Assembly: GCA_965247705.1 (NCBI GenBank)
Contig: CBDFHV010000085.1
Coordinates: 259,200 to 323,199, forward strand
Direction: 5' to 3'
Source: CBDFHV01 sp965247705
Lineage (GTDB): Bacteria; Pseudomonadota; Alphaproteobacteria; Rhodospirillales; CAMCUA01
Length of the DNA: 64,000 nt
A model generated the notes under the pieces. That model saw only the letters and a list, made by a program, of their open reading frames with translations, was not told the DNA's origin and made no database searches. This document shows, one piece after another, positions 26,919 to 36,235 of the stretch. Position 1 is the stretch's first letter. Each line of letters opens with the position of its first letter. The position numbers and the translations under genes are program-made.

Positions 26919-27283
26919 GGTTCGCCCTACCGAGTCCTTGTTGCCTTGTACCCGCGCCCGGAAAACCCCTTACAGTTCCGCCCTTAACGTGTGTCGACCA
27001 GAGGCGGAAACGCCTGGCGAGGTACGGTCACATTGTTGGCAGACGGTCCCGAATCAGTCAGTGACGCGGGTCACAACTCGAAACTGGAAGTGACGAACAG
27101 GGCCGACCTATCTGTTTGTATGGGTTGCTCTTTGAGACTTGCGCATCGAAGATGGCACGGTCCGGTTTCCTGCGGTGAAACGACAAATCTCGCGACCCGG
27201 ACCAGGGACGGCATTGTTGTCAACAGATTTGGCGACGGGCCAATAGAACCGGCACACCCGGCTGAACGGCAGCGGAGCTAATC
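26919..27283. other. Intergenic control region between the RTX gene and the LuxR-type regulator
   Basis: A 365-base divergent gap without a convincing gene. It holds the CRP-like dyad listed separately. Promoters for both neighbours should lie here, but no -35/-10 pair stands out. Confidence 0.6.
27060..27075. promoter_or_regulatory. Near-consensus CRP/FNR-superfamily site
   Basis: AGTGA-CGCGGG-TCACA matches TGTGA-N6-TCACA except for the first base. It is in the divergent region about 210 bases before the LuxR-type regulator and about 140 bases before the RTX gene. A second, perfect site occurs at 4370-4385. Confidence 0.45.
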
Positions 27284-28012
27284 ATGCGCATCGTATTCGC
27301 GGACGATCACAACCTAATTCGCGAGACAGTCGGTATTCTATTGAAGCGGATTACCAGCGATGTCGATGTCATCGAGGCGAGCAATTATCCGGAGGCGCTG
27401 GTCAAGGCATCGTCCGGGTCGGCGCCCGATCTGATCATCCTGGACCTGTTCATGCCGGGCATGAACCACCTCAAGGGCCTGGAGGAAATGCGCCAGAAGT
27501 TTCCCCGCGTCCCGATCGTGATCCTCACCGGATCCGTTGACCTGAACGATGCCTACGCGGCCCTCGAGAAGGGCGCTTCCGGCTACATCCCTAAAACCAT
27601 CGGCAGCCAGCCCATGCTCAACGCCTTGCGACTGGTTCTGTCGGGCGAGAGGTTCCTGCCCTCGATGCTGGTCGCCGATGCGGAGAAACTGGATCTGAGC
27701 GGCGAGGGTCGGGGCGCGGAAATGCAACCGGGCAATCCCCTCGGCAAACTGACACCCCGGGAACGCGAGGTGGTTGCCCTGCTGACGGCCGGCCATCCCA
27801 ACAAGGAGATCGCGCGCCGCCTTGGTCTTCAGGAAATCACCGTCAAGGTGCATCTGAAGGGTATCTACCGCAAGCTCGGCGTCGCCAACCGAACCCAGGC
27901 CGTTCGGACCGTCATGGAGTTGGGGCTGGACCCGTCGATGCGGCGCCAGTTGAGCAATGTCGGCGCCGATGCCCCCATGGGTTGGGGATCGGCCGGCGGC
28001 GCAAAAGGCTGA
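27284..28012 (+). CDS. LuxR/NarL-type response regulator
   Basis: A 242-residue two-domain regulator. The receiver (1-120) has the acidic pair in VFADDHNLIR, phospho-acceptor Asp in LIILDLFMPGMN, Thr in VILTGS and Lys in GYIPKTIG. A GerE/LuxR helix-turn-helix occupies about 165-225 with LTPREREVVALLTAGHPNKE and TVKVHLKGIYRKLGV. It stands alone just before a hybrid sensing cluster (histidine kinase and receiver-GGDEF protein), 127 bases upstream of the kinase, and is divergent from the RTX gene. Control of that surface protein is plausible but unproven. Confidence 0.92.
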   Translation: MRIVFADDHNLIRETVGILLKRITSDVDVIEASNYPEALVKASSGSAPDLIILDLFMPGMNHLKGLEEMRQKFPRVPIVILTGSVDLNDAYAALEKGASGYIPKTIGSQPMLNALRLVLSGERFLPSMLVADAEKLDLSGEGRGAEMQPGNPLGKLTPREREVVALLTAGHPNKEIARRLGLQEITVKVHLKGIYRKLGVANRTQAVRTVMELGLDPSMRRQLSNVGADAPMGWGSAGGAKG

Positions 28013-28139
28013 CCGCGACCCCGTCCCGGGCGGCGAAGGCCTATTCGACCGTATTGCTTCGCCCTGCCCCCATATCCGATAACGTTAGCCGACGACGCAC
28101 ACCCACCGAGCGCCACGAACGCCACCAATCGGGCACCTC

Positions 28140-30359
28140 ATGACAGAATCGGGCCGCAAGACCGTTCGGCGTTGGCGTGAGCCGTCCTGGGGCTACTGGA
28201 GCGGCGCGATCGTCTTCATCGTCGGCGTCAGCATTTCAGCCACGGGATTCACGGTCGTCCGCGATCAACTGGAGGAAAAAGCACGCATCGCCTTCGAAGG
28301 GGCGCTTTACGATCATGTGCGGGTGATCGCCACGGGTCTCCTGCGGTCCGTGAGCATGGTCGAGTCCATCGGTGATTATTTCGCCGCGACCAGTTTCGTT
28401 ACGGCCAGCCAATTCGACGTCTTCACCGACGGCTTGCTGCGCCGCCACGACGGCACGAAAGCCCTGGAGTGGATTCCGCGCATTGCGCACGACGCGCGCT
28501 CCGCTTTCGAGTCCGACATGAGCGCGGTTCATCCCGGCTTCGGAATCACGGAACGGTCCGATCCCGGACGCCTCGTCCCGGCGGAAACGCGAAACGAATA
28601 CTTTCCCGTTACCTACGTCGCGCCTCTTGACGGTAACCGCGCGGCGGTTGGCTACGATCTGGCGTCGGAAGAGTCCCGGCGACGGGCGCTGGAGTCAGCC
28701 CGGGACAGGAAACAGGCGATCGCGACCGCCCCCATCACCCTCGTTCAGGGCGATAAGGCGCGACAAGGTTTTCTGGTCCTGAACCCGGTGTTCGGCGTCA
28801 CCGACAACCGCGATCAGCCTTCCGCAAAGGACGAATCCTTGCGGGGATTCACCGTCGGCGTGTTCGTCGTCGGCGACTTGGTCGATAGGGCCCTGCTCGC
28901 GCTTAAACCCAAGCCTATCGTCCTGCGACTCGACGATGTCACCGATGGAATCGCCAAACCGCTCTACCAACGGCTGTTCCCGTCGGCGCTGAAGCCACGC
29001 GCGGCTCCCGCGGACGATGAGGCGGTAATCTTTGACCGTACCCTCGACATCGCCGTTGCCGGCCGCAGATGGCGTATCAACGGTCGCGCGCGGATGCAGG
29101 ACTTCAACCACGGAAATCGGGGAGTTCAGGCCTGGACGATCCTTATCGCCGGCATTCTGCTGTCGACGCTCATCAGCCTGAACCTCTTCTCATACGCCCG
29201 GTCCGATGCTCGGATCCGCCGCCTTGTGGCCGATCGCACCAACGAACTGGTGGAAAGCCGCCGCCGGTTGGCCGCCGTCCTGGACACGGTGGCCGATGGA
29301 ATCATCACCATCGACAGTCGAGGAACGATCCTTTCCGCCAATCCGGCCGGCAGATCCATGTTCGACTACGGTGAGGACGAACTGATCGGCAACAACGTCA
29401 AGATGCTTGTCCCGTCGCCGCATCGGGAACGGCACGACACCTATATTGGCGACTACTTGCGCACGGGCGTCGGCGGCATTATCGGCCGGCGCCGAGAACT
29501 CCGCGGTCAGCGGAAGGATGGCGCCGAGTTTCCCATGGAGCTCGCGATCACCGATGTCACATTGGCCAACGATCGCATTTTCGTCGGCATCGTGCGCGAT
29601 ATCTCGGACCGCAGGCAGGCGGAACGAACGAAGGATCAGTTCCTGGCAAACGTCAGTCACGAGCTGCGCACGCCATTGACCGTGATCAAGGGATACCTGC
29701 CGTTTCTTCGTCGCGCCGAACGCATGCCCGACGCCGATTCAATCACCACCATGGCGGGCAAGATGGATGACGCGGCGGGAGAGCTTCTCGAACTCATCGA
29801 TTCCCTGTTCGATTTCTCTCGCCTGGAATCGAGGTCGCTTAAACTGAATTTCGGCGACGTGGATTGCGAGGCCCTGCTCGAGGAGGTCGCGGCGGGCTTC
29901 CGGGCCAAGGCCGAGGCCAAAGGTCTGGAGTTGCGCGTGCAGGCGGCGCCGTGCATCGTGGTCGCCGACAAGGACCGACTAAAACGTGTCCTCCACACCC
30001 TCATGGACAACGCCATCAAGTTCACGGAGGCGGGCCATGTGACCCTTGCCGTCGCCATGGACGCCGGATCCGAATCGTCAACGTTCGCCGTATCGGATAC
30101 CGGTCCTGGCATTCCGCAGGACCACCGGGACACCATCTTCGATCGGTTTCGTCAACTGGATGGAACGTCGACCCGGCATGCGGGCGGCGCGGGACTGGGG
30201 CTCTCCGTCGCCAGGGATCTGGTGGCCCTGCACGGTGGCGAAATCGAGGTTTCAGGAACCCCGGGTCAAGGCGCGACGTTCCGCTTCCGGATACCCCTGG
30301 CGGCTTCCCGCGCCGCGACTGGACGCCGCGAAGACCATGCACTTGTAAGGGAGGCCTGA
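28140..30359 (+). CDS. CHASE-PAS sensor histidine kinase with FixL-like PAS
   Basis: A 739-residue membrane kinase. Helix 1 is near 20-40, a periplasmic CHASE domain spans about 70-270 (e.g. LEWIPRIAHDARSAFE), and helix 2 is near 332-352. The PAS domain, about 372-490, closely follows FixL: NVKMLVPSPHRERHDTYIG then RGQRKDGAEFPMEL, including His432 at the position of the FixL haem ligand. The HisKA domain has its phospho-acceptor His in FLANVSHELRTPLT near 505. The ATPase has the N-box DNAIKF and G-boxes DTGPGIP and GGAGLGLSVARD. It is one base from the receiver-GGDEF gene, so phosphotransfer to that protein is likely. Two input domains suggest an extracellular ligand plus oxygen or redox. Confidence 0.92.
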   Translation: MTESGRKTVRRWREPSWGYWSGAIVFIVGVSISATGFTVVRDQLEEKARIAFEGALYDHVRVIATGLLRSVSMVESIGDYFAATSFVTASQFDVFTDGLLRRHDGTKALEWIPRIAHDARSAFESDMSAVHPGFGITERSDPGRLVPAETRNEYFPVTYVAPLDGNRAAVGYDLASEESRRRALESARDRKQAIATAPITLVQGDKARQGFLVLNPVFGVTDNRDQPSAKDESLRGFTVGVFVVGDLVDRALLALKPKPIVLRLDDVTDGIAKPLYQRLFPSALKPRAAPADDEAVIFDRTLDIAVAGRRWRINGRARMQDFNHGNRGVQAWTILIAGILLSTLISLNLFSYARSDARIRRLVADRTNELVESRRRLAAVLDTVADGIITIDSRGTILSANPAGRSMFDYGEDELIGNNVKMLVPSPHRERHDTYIGDYLRTGVGGIIGRRRELRGQRKDGAEFPMELAITDVTLANDRIFVGIVRDISDRRQAERTKDQFLANVSHELRTPLTVIKGYLPFLRRAERMPDADSITTMAGKMDDAAGELLELIDSLFDFSRLESRSLKLNFGDVDCEALLEEVAAGFRAKAEAKGLELRVQAAPCIVVADKDRLKRVLHTLMDNAIKFTEAGHVTLAVAMDAGSESSTFAVSDTGPGIPQDHRDTIFDRFRQLDGTSTRHAGGAGLGLSVARDLVALHGGEIEVSGTPGQGATFRFRIPLAASRAATGRREDHALVREA

Positions 30360-30360
30360 C

Positions 30361-31266
30361 GTGGCGCGCATCCTCGTCGTCGAAGACAATGACGACATCC
30401 GGGACCTCATTCGGCAGCATCTGGTCTTCGAGGGCCACGACGTGCTCGAGGCCGTGAATGGGCGACAAGGCGTGGAGGTGTGTCGGGAAAAGCGTCCCGC
30501 TCTGGTCGTTCTCGATATCATGATGCCGGATATGGACGGCTTGGAGGCCTGCCGGCACCTGAGGGAAGATCCCGTGACGGCCACTACCTTCATCATCATG
30601 CTGTCCGCCAAATCCGCGATCGCCGACCGAATCGTCGGTCTGGATACGGGTGCCGACTCCTACCTGCCCAAGCCCTTCGACCCGGACGAGCTGCACGCCA
30701 TGGTCCGGGCCGGGCTGCGCACGGTGGAGGATCGCCGGCACGCGACCCACGATGCCCTGACGAAACTTCCGAACCGACGGTCCTTTGACCAGATGATCGC
30801 ACGGGAACTGGCGGCGACCCTTCGCTACGGCCATTCCCTGTCCCTTGTCATGGCGGACCTCGACCACTTCAAGAAGGTTAACGACGCCTTCGGTCATGGG
30901 GTTGGCGATGTGGTGCTCAAGGAGCTCGCCAACCGGCTGCGCACCTTGTCGCGACCCACGGATCTGCCGTTTCGCTGGGGCGGTGAGGAGTTTGCCTGGC
31001 TGTTGCCGGAGACGAATATTCAGGGCGCCCAGGTGGCGGCGGAGAGATTTCGCGTCGCCGTGGAGTCCGAGCGGTTCGAGAAGGCCGGCCGGCTGACCGT
31101 GAGTCTGGGGGTCGCCGAGGCCGTCGCGATCGAGGGTGCCTCGGAGCTGTGCGAAAACGCCGACGAGGCCTTGTACCGGGCAAAGGAGAAGGGCCGCAAC
31201 CGGGTGGAGTCCTACCGGAACGGCGTCGTTTCCCTCAACCGCGTCAACGCGCGGCAACGGTCGTGA
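30361..31266 (+). CDS. Receiver-GGDEF response regulator (diguanylate cyclase)
   Basis: A 301-residue PleD-like protein that should make cyclic-di-GMP. The receiver (1-120) has VVEDNDD, the phospho-Asp in VVLDIMMPDMDG, Ser in IMLSAKS and Lys in YLPKPFDPDE. The GGDEF domain (130-290) has DALTKLPNRRSFD, MADLDHFKKVND and an intact active site RWGGEEF. The product-inhibition I-site RxxD is present as RPTD exactly five residues before GGEEF. It starts one base after the CHASE-PAS kinase stop with GTG, so translation is coupled. Kinase phosphorylation probably switches dimerisation and cyclase activity. Confidence 0.95.
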   Translation: MARILVVEDNDDIRDLIRQHLVFEGHDVLEAVNGRQGVEVCREKRPALVVLDIMMPDMDGLEACRHLREDPVTATTFIIMLSAKSAIADRIVGLDTGADSYLPKPFDPDELHAMVRAGLRTVEDRRHATHDALTKLPNRRSFDQMIARELAATLRYGHSLSLVMADLDHFKKVNDAFGHGVGDVVLKELANRLRTLSRPTDLPFRWGGEEFAWLLPETNIQGAQVAAERFRVAVESERFEKAGRLTVSLGVAEAVAIEGASELCENADEALYRAKEKGRNRVESYRNGVVSLNRVNARQRS

Positions 31267-31289
31267 CGGGCCGGACTCCGGTTCAGCCG

Positions 31290-32225
31290 ATGACGTCCGT
31301 CGGCATCGTCGGCGCGGGATTGATCGGCGCTGGCTGGGCGGTGCAAATGATGGCCGCGGGATATCGGGTGGTGGCCACGGATAGCGATCCCGCGGCCGAG
31401 GATCGCCTGGCCGAAACCGTGGCCCGGACGTGGCCCCGCCGCGCCGCCATGGGCCTGGCCGACGGCGCCCGTGCGGACAATTGGCGATTCGTCCGCCGCA
31501 TCGACGCGTTGCCCACGGACCTGGAGCTGGTCCAGGAATGCGTCCTCGATGTCGCATCGGTAAAGCGACAAGTGTTCCAGGGCCTCGACGCGCACCTGCC
31601 GGAGGAGGTTCCGATTGCCTCCAGCACGTCGGCCTTGGTGATGACGCCCTTCCAGGACGATATGCGTGCGCCCCAGCGCCTGTTCACCGGCCATCCCATG
31701 ACGCCCCCCTACCTCATGCCGCTGGTGGAGGTGAGTGGCGGCAACAAGACGGATCCGGCGATCCTCGACTGGGCGATGGCGTTCTACGAACGCGCCGGCA
31801 TGGTTCCCGTTCGCCTGAACCGGGAGATCGTCGGTCATATCGTCAACCGTCTGCAGGCCGCCCTCTACCGGGAAGCGGTGAACCTGGTGGTCGAAGGCAT
31901 CGCCGACGTGGCCAGCGTCGACAAGGCGGTGACCCACGGACCCGGGCTTCGCCAGTCGGTGCTGGGGCCGCACCTGGCCTATCACCTGGCCGGCGGCTCC
32001 GGCGGCTTTCGCCGCTATATGGAGCACCTGGGTCCCAGCCAGGAGCGCCGCTGGGCGGACTTGGGGGAGCCCCGGCTGACGGCGGAAGTCCAGGCCCTGC
32101 TGACCGCCGGCGTGGAGGCCGAGGCCGGTGACCGGTCGGTGGCCGACCTGGAAGTCATGCGCGACCGATGTCTGCTGGCGGTGCGCCAGGCCCTCGACAC
32201 GGCCCGGGGCAAGCGGGGCAAGTAG
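31290..32225 (+). CDS. 3-hydroxyacyl-CoA dehydrogenase-family NAD-dependent oxidoreductase
   Basis: A 311-residue single-domain dehydrogenase. The Rossmann motif is SVGIVGAGLIGAGWAVQMMAAG with acidic end VVATDSDP near residue 30. The catalytic-region pattern ASSTSALVMTPFQ and HPMTPPYLMPLVEV, and the C-terminal domain beginning VNRLQAALYREAVNLV, place it with the 3-hydroxyacyl-CoA dehydrogenase/carnitine dehydrogenase/gulonate dehydrogenase group (the His of the HP motif is present). The length without hydratase fusion favours carnitine- or hydroxyacid-type substrates. The ATG at 31290 is used; a GTG at 31263 overlapping the previous stop is an alternative. It converges on the DMT gene cluster. 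Confidence 0.85.
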   Translation: MTSVGIVGAGLIGAGWAVQMMAAGYRVVATDSDPAAEDRLAETVARTWPRRAAMGLADGARADNWRFVRRIDALPTDLELVQECVLDVASVKRQVFQGLDAHLPEEVPIASSTSALVMTPFQDDMRAPQRLFTGHPMTPPYLMPLVEVSGGNKTDPAILDWAMAFYERAGMVPVRLNREIVGHIVNRLQAALYREAVNLVVEGIADVASVDKAVTHGPGLRQSVLGPHLAYHLAGGSGGFRRYMEHLGPSQERRWADLGEPRLTAEVQALLTAGVEAEAGDRSVADLEVMRDRCLLAVRQALDTARGKRGK

Positions 32226-32257
32226 ACGCGCGCAGGATAGTGGGGAGGCTCCGGCCC

Positions 32258-33160
32258 CTACCCTTCCCCTCCTTTGCGAACCCGCTCCCGGTGGATGATG
32301 TAGAGCCCCGCAGCGACGATCACGACGGCTCCCGCGCCGGCCCAGATGTCGGGAATCTCGTCGAAAATCACGTAACCATAGATCGTCGCCCAGATCAGGC
32401 CGATGTAGGTGTAGGGCGCCACCACCGATGCCGGCGCGGCGGAGAAGGCGCGAATGAAGCAAAGGTGGATCAGGATTCCGAAGCATCCGGTGATGCCAAT
32501 CATCATCCAGGCCAACGGATCGGGCCATATCCAGTAGAACGGCACCACCGCCGAAAACACCAGGACTCCCGCGATCGGCGTGTAGGCCATGGTGGTGAGC
32601 GTCGAATCCCTGGCGCTGAGCTGACGGGTGATGATCTAAAAAAGGGCAAAACAAACCGCCGCGCCAAGGGGCAGGAGGGACTGGATCTGGAACACGTCGG
32701 ACCCAGGCCGGATGACGATCACGGCGCCCAGGAACCCCGCCACCACCCCAAGCCAACGACGCATCCCGACTTGCTCGGCCAGGATCGGTACCGACAGGGC
32801 CGTAACCAGCAACGGCGCCAAGTACAAAATAGCGTTGGCGTTGGCCAGCGGTATGGTCCTCAGGCCGGTATAGAACATGATGGTGGCGGAGGCCAGGAGG
32901 AGGGAACGCAGGATCTGCAGCCCGGGACTCGTGCTCACCACCAGGGTGCGAGGCAGACGGCGGCTCAACCAGGCATACAGAATGATGACGTGGAACAGAT
33001 ACCGGCCCCACACCAGCAACGGCGCCGGATAAATCGAAACCAGATACTTGACCAAAGTGTCGCTGGTCACGAACAGCAGGGTGGCGAAACACATCCACAG
33101 GATGCCCCGCGTGCTGGCCGTCAGCGGTGTGCGCTGCCTCGGCTCACGGGTCATGATCAT
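32258..33160 (-). pseudogene. EamA/DMT-family transporter with an internal amber codon
   Basis: Last of four tandem EamA genes. The frame is continuous over 301 codons except for TAG at 32636-32638 (codon 175). Its three paralogues have Gln at this point (e.g. FALFQIVTRQL), and here the sequence runs CFALF-stop-IITRQL, so a CAG to TAG change is the simple explanation. The N-terminal half (about five helices) and C-terminal half (VVAPYTYIGLIWATIYGYVI) are otherwise well conserved, which points to a recent lesion or a base error. The start at 33160 or 33154 overlaps the previous gene. Substrate unknown; the family exports small metabolites. Confidence 0.85.
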
Positions 33161-34046
33161 TCGATCCCGCCGCCGAAGGACTTTGCCACCCTTCCCGGTG
33201 AAAGATGTAGACGCCGCTGGCAACGATGACCATCGCCCCGGCAATGGTCCAGGCATCGGGAATCTCGTCGAACAGGATAAATCCGAGCAGGCCTGCCCAG
33301 ATCAGGGTCAGATAGGTGAACGGCGCAACCGTCGCCGCCGGCGCCGCCGCAAAGGAGCGGATCAGCATCAGATGGGCGATGAAGCCGAACACCCCGGTGG
33401 CCGCCATCAGGCCCCAATGGAACACCACCGGCATGACCCAAACGGTTGGCATGACCAGACTGGCCACCACCGCGCCCACCAGGGGAGTGTAGGCCATGGT
33501 GGTCACCGGATCGTCGCGACCGCTCAGTTGGCGGGTCACGATCTGAAACAGGGCGAATTGGAAGGCCGCCGCCAGGGGCAGCAGCACGGCGACTTGAACC
33601 GCTCCCTGCCCCGGCCGCAGCAGGATGACCACCCCGAGGAACCCGACGAGCACCGCCGCCCAGCGACGCGGACCCACCCGCTCAGCCAACAGCGGCGCGG
33701 ACAGCGCCGTCACGATGACCGGTGAAATGTTCAGCACAGCCACGGCATCGGCAAGGGGCACGTAACGCAATCCCAGATAGAAGCATCCAGTCGTGCCCAA
33801 CAGTAAGGCCGAGCGAACAAGCTGGAGGCCCGGGTTGCCCGTGCGCAAGGCGGGGCCCAACCGCCGGCCCAGCCAGACAAAGATCAGCAGGGCCTGGAAC
33901 ACGTGACGGGACCAGATCAATTCCCAGGTCGGATAGCTGCCGCTCAAGTGCTTGGCCACCGTGTCGCTGGCCACCATGAACAGGGTCGCCATCGCCATCC
34001 ACTGGATTCCCCGCCGCACATCGTTCGCCGCCGCGGAACTATCCAT
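33144..34046 (-). CDS. EamA/DMT-family transporter (third in tandem array)
   Basis: A 300-residue inner-membrane transporter with ten predicted helices in two EamA halves. The first half opens IQWMAMATLFMVASDTVAKH and the second ends WAGLLGFILFDEIPDAWTIA, followed by a short basic tail. The start at ATG 34046 overlaps the previous gene by eight bases, and its own 3' end overlaps the next gene, so translation is probably coupled. It is the closest relative, by eye, of the broken copy downstream (shared LLPL-A--FALFQI and TTMAYTP). Substrate not identifiable; exporters of amino acids, nucleosides or riboflavin occur in this family. Confidence 0.88.
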   Translation of the reverse strand: MDSSAAANDVRRGIQWMAMATLFMVASDTVAKHLSGSYPTWELIWSRHVFQALLIFVWLGRRLGPALRTGNPGLQLVRSALLLGTTGCFYLGLRYVPLADAVAVLNISPVIVTALSAPLLAERVGPRRWAAVLVGFLGVVILLRPGQGAVQVAVLLPLAAAFQFALFQIVTRQLSGRDDPVTTMAYTPLVGAVVASLVMPTVWVMPVVFHWGLMAATGVFGFIAHLMLIRSFAAAPAATVAPFTYLTLIWAGLLGFILFDEIPDAWTIAGAMVIVASGVYIFHREGWQSPSAAGSNDHDP

Positions 34047-34911
34047 GATCCCGCGTCCGCCGCCGCTCCCGGTGGGCGATATAGAGGCCGCTGGCGGCGA
34101 TGATCGCCGCGCCCGCAATGGTCCAGGGGTCCGGCAGATGGTCGAAAAAAACGTAGCCGGAGATGGTGGCCCAGATAAGGGTCGCGTAAAGCAGTGGCGA
34201 CACCACGGCGGCCGGGCCCCGCTCGTAGGCCTTGATAACGCACATGTGGGACGCCGCGCCGGCGGCGCCCGCCAGGACCATCAGCACCCAACCCCGGGGG
34301 TCTGGCCATACCCAAAACAACGGCAGGAAAGCGCTGGACACAATGGCGCCGACCACGGGCGTATAGATCAGACTGGTCCGTATGCCGTCATGGCGGCTCG
34401 CCTGTCGGGTGAGAATCTGGTAAATTGACAGGGCGACGGCGCCGACCACGGGAAACAGGATGACCGGCTGGAAGTCGACGCCGCCCGGGCGGATCACCAC
34501 CAGGGCGCCGACGAACCCGACCAGCACCCCCATCCATCGGCGCACGCCGACCCGCTCTCCCAGCATGGGAATGGACATCAGTGTCACCATGATAGGCATG
34601 GTGAAGACAATGGCGTTCACATCGGTCAGCGGCAAAAAAGCGAGCGCGACGATGAACAACGCCGTGCCCAGGGCCTGGAAGATGGAGCGGGCCGCCTGAA
34701 GTCCCGGCCGGCCGCTGACCAGGGCGGGAAACACGGCCGGCCCCAGAAGCGCCGCCAATACGACCAGGTGAAAGAAGAACCGGGCCCAAACCACCTGGCC
34801 CACTGGATACTCCTGGGTCAAATGCTTGTTGCAAACGTCCATCGCCGAGAAGAACACGGTCGCGGCGAACATCCAGGCGACCGCCCGCGGCCTGTTTTCG
34901 GCCACGGTCAC
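34039..34911 (-). CDS. EamA/DMT-family transporter (second in tandem array)
   Basis: A 290-residue ten-helix transporter. It begins (GTG start) with a short cytoplasmic N-terminus followed by AVAWMFAATVFFSAMDVCNK; the second half contains LIYTPVVGAIVSSAFLPLFW and ATLIWATISGYVFFDHLPDP. It ends in the basic tail HRERRRTRDHG. It starts 29 bases after the first array member and overlaps the third by eight bases. It is the most divergent of the three neighbours in its loops, so the array looks like old duplications rather than a fresh tandem repeat. Confidence 0.88.
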   Translation of the reverse strand: MTVAENRPRAVAWMFAATVFFSAMDVCNKHLTQEYPVGQVVWARFFFHLVVLAALLGPAVFPALVSGRPGLQAARSIFQALGTALFIVALAFLPLTDVNAIVFTMPIMVTLMSIPMLGERVGVRRWMGVLVGFVGALVVIRPGGVDFQPVILFPVVGAVALSIYQILTRQASRHDGIRTSLIYTPVVGAIVSSAFLPLFWVWPDPRGWVLMVLAGAAGAASHMCVIKAYERGPAAVVSPLLYATLIWATISGYVFFDHLPDPWTIAGAAIIAASGLYIAHRERRRTRDHG

Positions 34912-34940
34912 ATGGGTCGGGCTGCGGGACGCGCCCGTGG

Positions 34941-35825
34941 TCAGGGCGTTGCCTGCCTTTCGCGCCGGGCCACGTAAAGGCCGCTACCGACGATCAGGCC
35001 GGCGCCCAGCAGGGTCCAGGCATCGGGCAACGCGTCGAACACCAGATAGCCCATGATGATGGCCCAAACGAGGGTTGTGTAGATGAAGGGCGCGACCGTC
35101 GCGGCCGGGGCCGCTTGCATCGCCTTGATCACCAGGAACTGGTTGACCCCGCCAATAACGCCCGTAGCCACCAGAAGCAGCCAGCCCATGGCGTCCGGCG
35201 CCACCCATACCCATGGCACCGCGATCGACGTCGCAATTGCGCCGGCCATCGGCGTGTAAATCATGTTGGTCATGGTCGTGTCGGTGCGGGTGCCGAGGCG
35301 GGTGACAAGTTGGTAGAGAGCGAAACACAGCGCCCCTCCCACGGGGACGAGCGCGGACAACTGCCACAGGTCGCCCCCCGGACGCACGATGGTCAGCGCG
35401 CCGGCCAATCCGATAGCGACCGCTACCAGGCGCCGCGGCCCAACCCGTTCGCCGAGGATTGGAATTGCCAGCACAGTCATAAGTAGCGGCGTCAACTGCA
35501 GGATCGCCGAAAGCTCGGCCAGGGGCAGCAGGCTAAGTCCCGTGGCAAGGCAGGCGGTCGCGGCCAGCAACAAGACAGAACGCAGGATGTGCAGGCCGGG
35601 ACGCTTCGTGCGCAAATGCCGCGACAAGCTGACGTTCAGCACCAACACGACCATGATGAAGTGAAACGTAAGCCGCGCCCACAGCACCTGAAGGACCGGG
35701 TAGTCCTGGGTCAGATACTTGACCAGTGTGTCGGTGAAGGTAAAAGAGAACGCCGCCGCCAGCATCCACAGGATGCCGCGGACCTCCGGACTCGGGCCAT
35801 TGCGATCAGCCGCCTGGGCGTTCAA
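34941..35825 (-). CDS. EamA/DMT-family transporter (first in tandem array)
   Basis: A 294-residue ten-helix transporter heading the leftward array of four. It opens GILWMLAAAFSFTFTDTLVK; the second half contains MTNMIYTPMAGAIATSIAVP and TLVWAIIMGYLVFDALPDA. The start is TTG at 35825; no better ATG exists before the first helix. Thirty-five bases separate it from the small secreted protein upstream, which is on the same strand and may belong to the same transcript. Substrate unknown. Confidence 0.87.
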   Translation of the reverse strand: MNAQAADRNGPSPEVRGILWMLAAAFSFTFTDTLVKYLTQDYPVLQVLWARLTFHFIMVVLVLNVSLSRHLRTKRPGLHILRSVLLLAATACLATGLSLLPLAELSAILQLTPLLMTVLAIPILGERVGPRRLVAVAIGLAGALTIVRPGGDLWQLSALVPVGGALCFALYQLVTRLGTRTDTTMTNMIYTPMAGAIATSIAVPWVWVAPDAMGWLLLVATGVIGGVNQFLVIKAMQAAPAATVAPFIYTTLVWAIIMGYLVFDALPDAWTLLGAGLIVGSGLYVARRERQATP

Positions 35826-35860
35826 GCGCGCCGTTCCAGGGTATGCATCCTTGGGTCGGC

Positions 35861-36235
35861 TCAGTGGCCTGGTATCGGCACCGCGAACAGGACCGGGCCG
35901 TCACCGTGAACCTTGTCGTGGGCGCGGATGCGCACCTCCCGAATGCCGCTGGGAACCCGGATGCCCGACAGGCTACGGGTGAAGGGCTGCTCGTTCTCGT
36001 GCGGGTGCAAGAGGACCCGTGACCCCAGCACCGTGCCGGCCGGGCCCAGCACCTCCCAGCGGTCGGCATAGTGGTCCCAGCCCGTGTCGTCGTGTCGCAG
36101 AGTGACACTGAAGGCGTAAGTCCCGGACTTGTTCGCCCGGACCTCGGCGTCGACGATCTTCACCTCCCCCGCGAGGACCGCCGATCCGGCCATTAGGAGA
36201 CAAACGGCGACCAGCGAAGTGGAGACGACGCGCAT
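35861..36235 (-). CDS. Small secreted protein of unknown function
   Basis: A 124-residue protein with a clear signal peptide (MRVVSTSLVAVCLLMAGSA, cleavage after VLA near residue 22). The mature part is beta-rich: EVKIVDAEVRANKSGTYAF, DTGWDHYADRWEVLGP and HENEQPFTRSLSGI. Similar uncharacterised periplasmic proteins occur in alphaproteobacteria. The last part (VRIRAHDKVHGDGPV) looks like a strand-rich edge. The ATG at 36235 has GAGGAA eight bases upstream; an upstream in-frame extension lacks this. The role is unknown. Confidence 0.75.
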   Translation of the reverse strand: MRVVSTSLVAVCLLMAGSAVLAGEVKIVDAEVRANKSGTYAFSVTLRHDDTGWDHYADRWEVLGPAGTVLGSRVLLHPHENEQPFTRSLSGIRVPSGIREVRIRAHDKVHGDGPVLFAVPIPGH

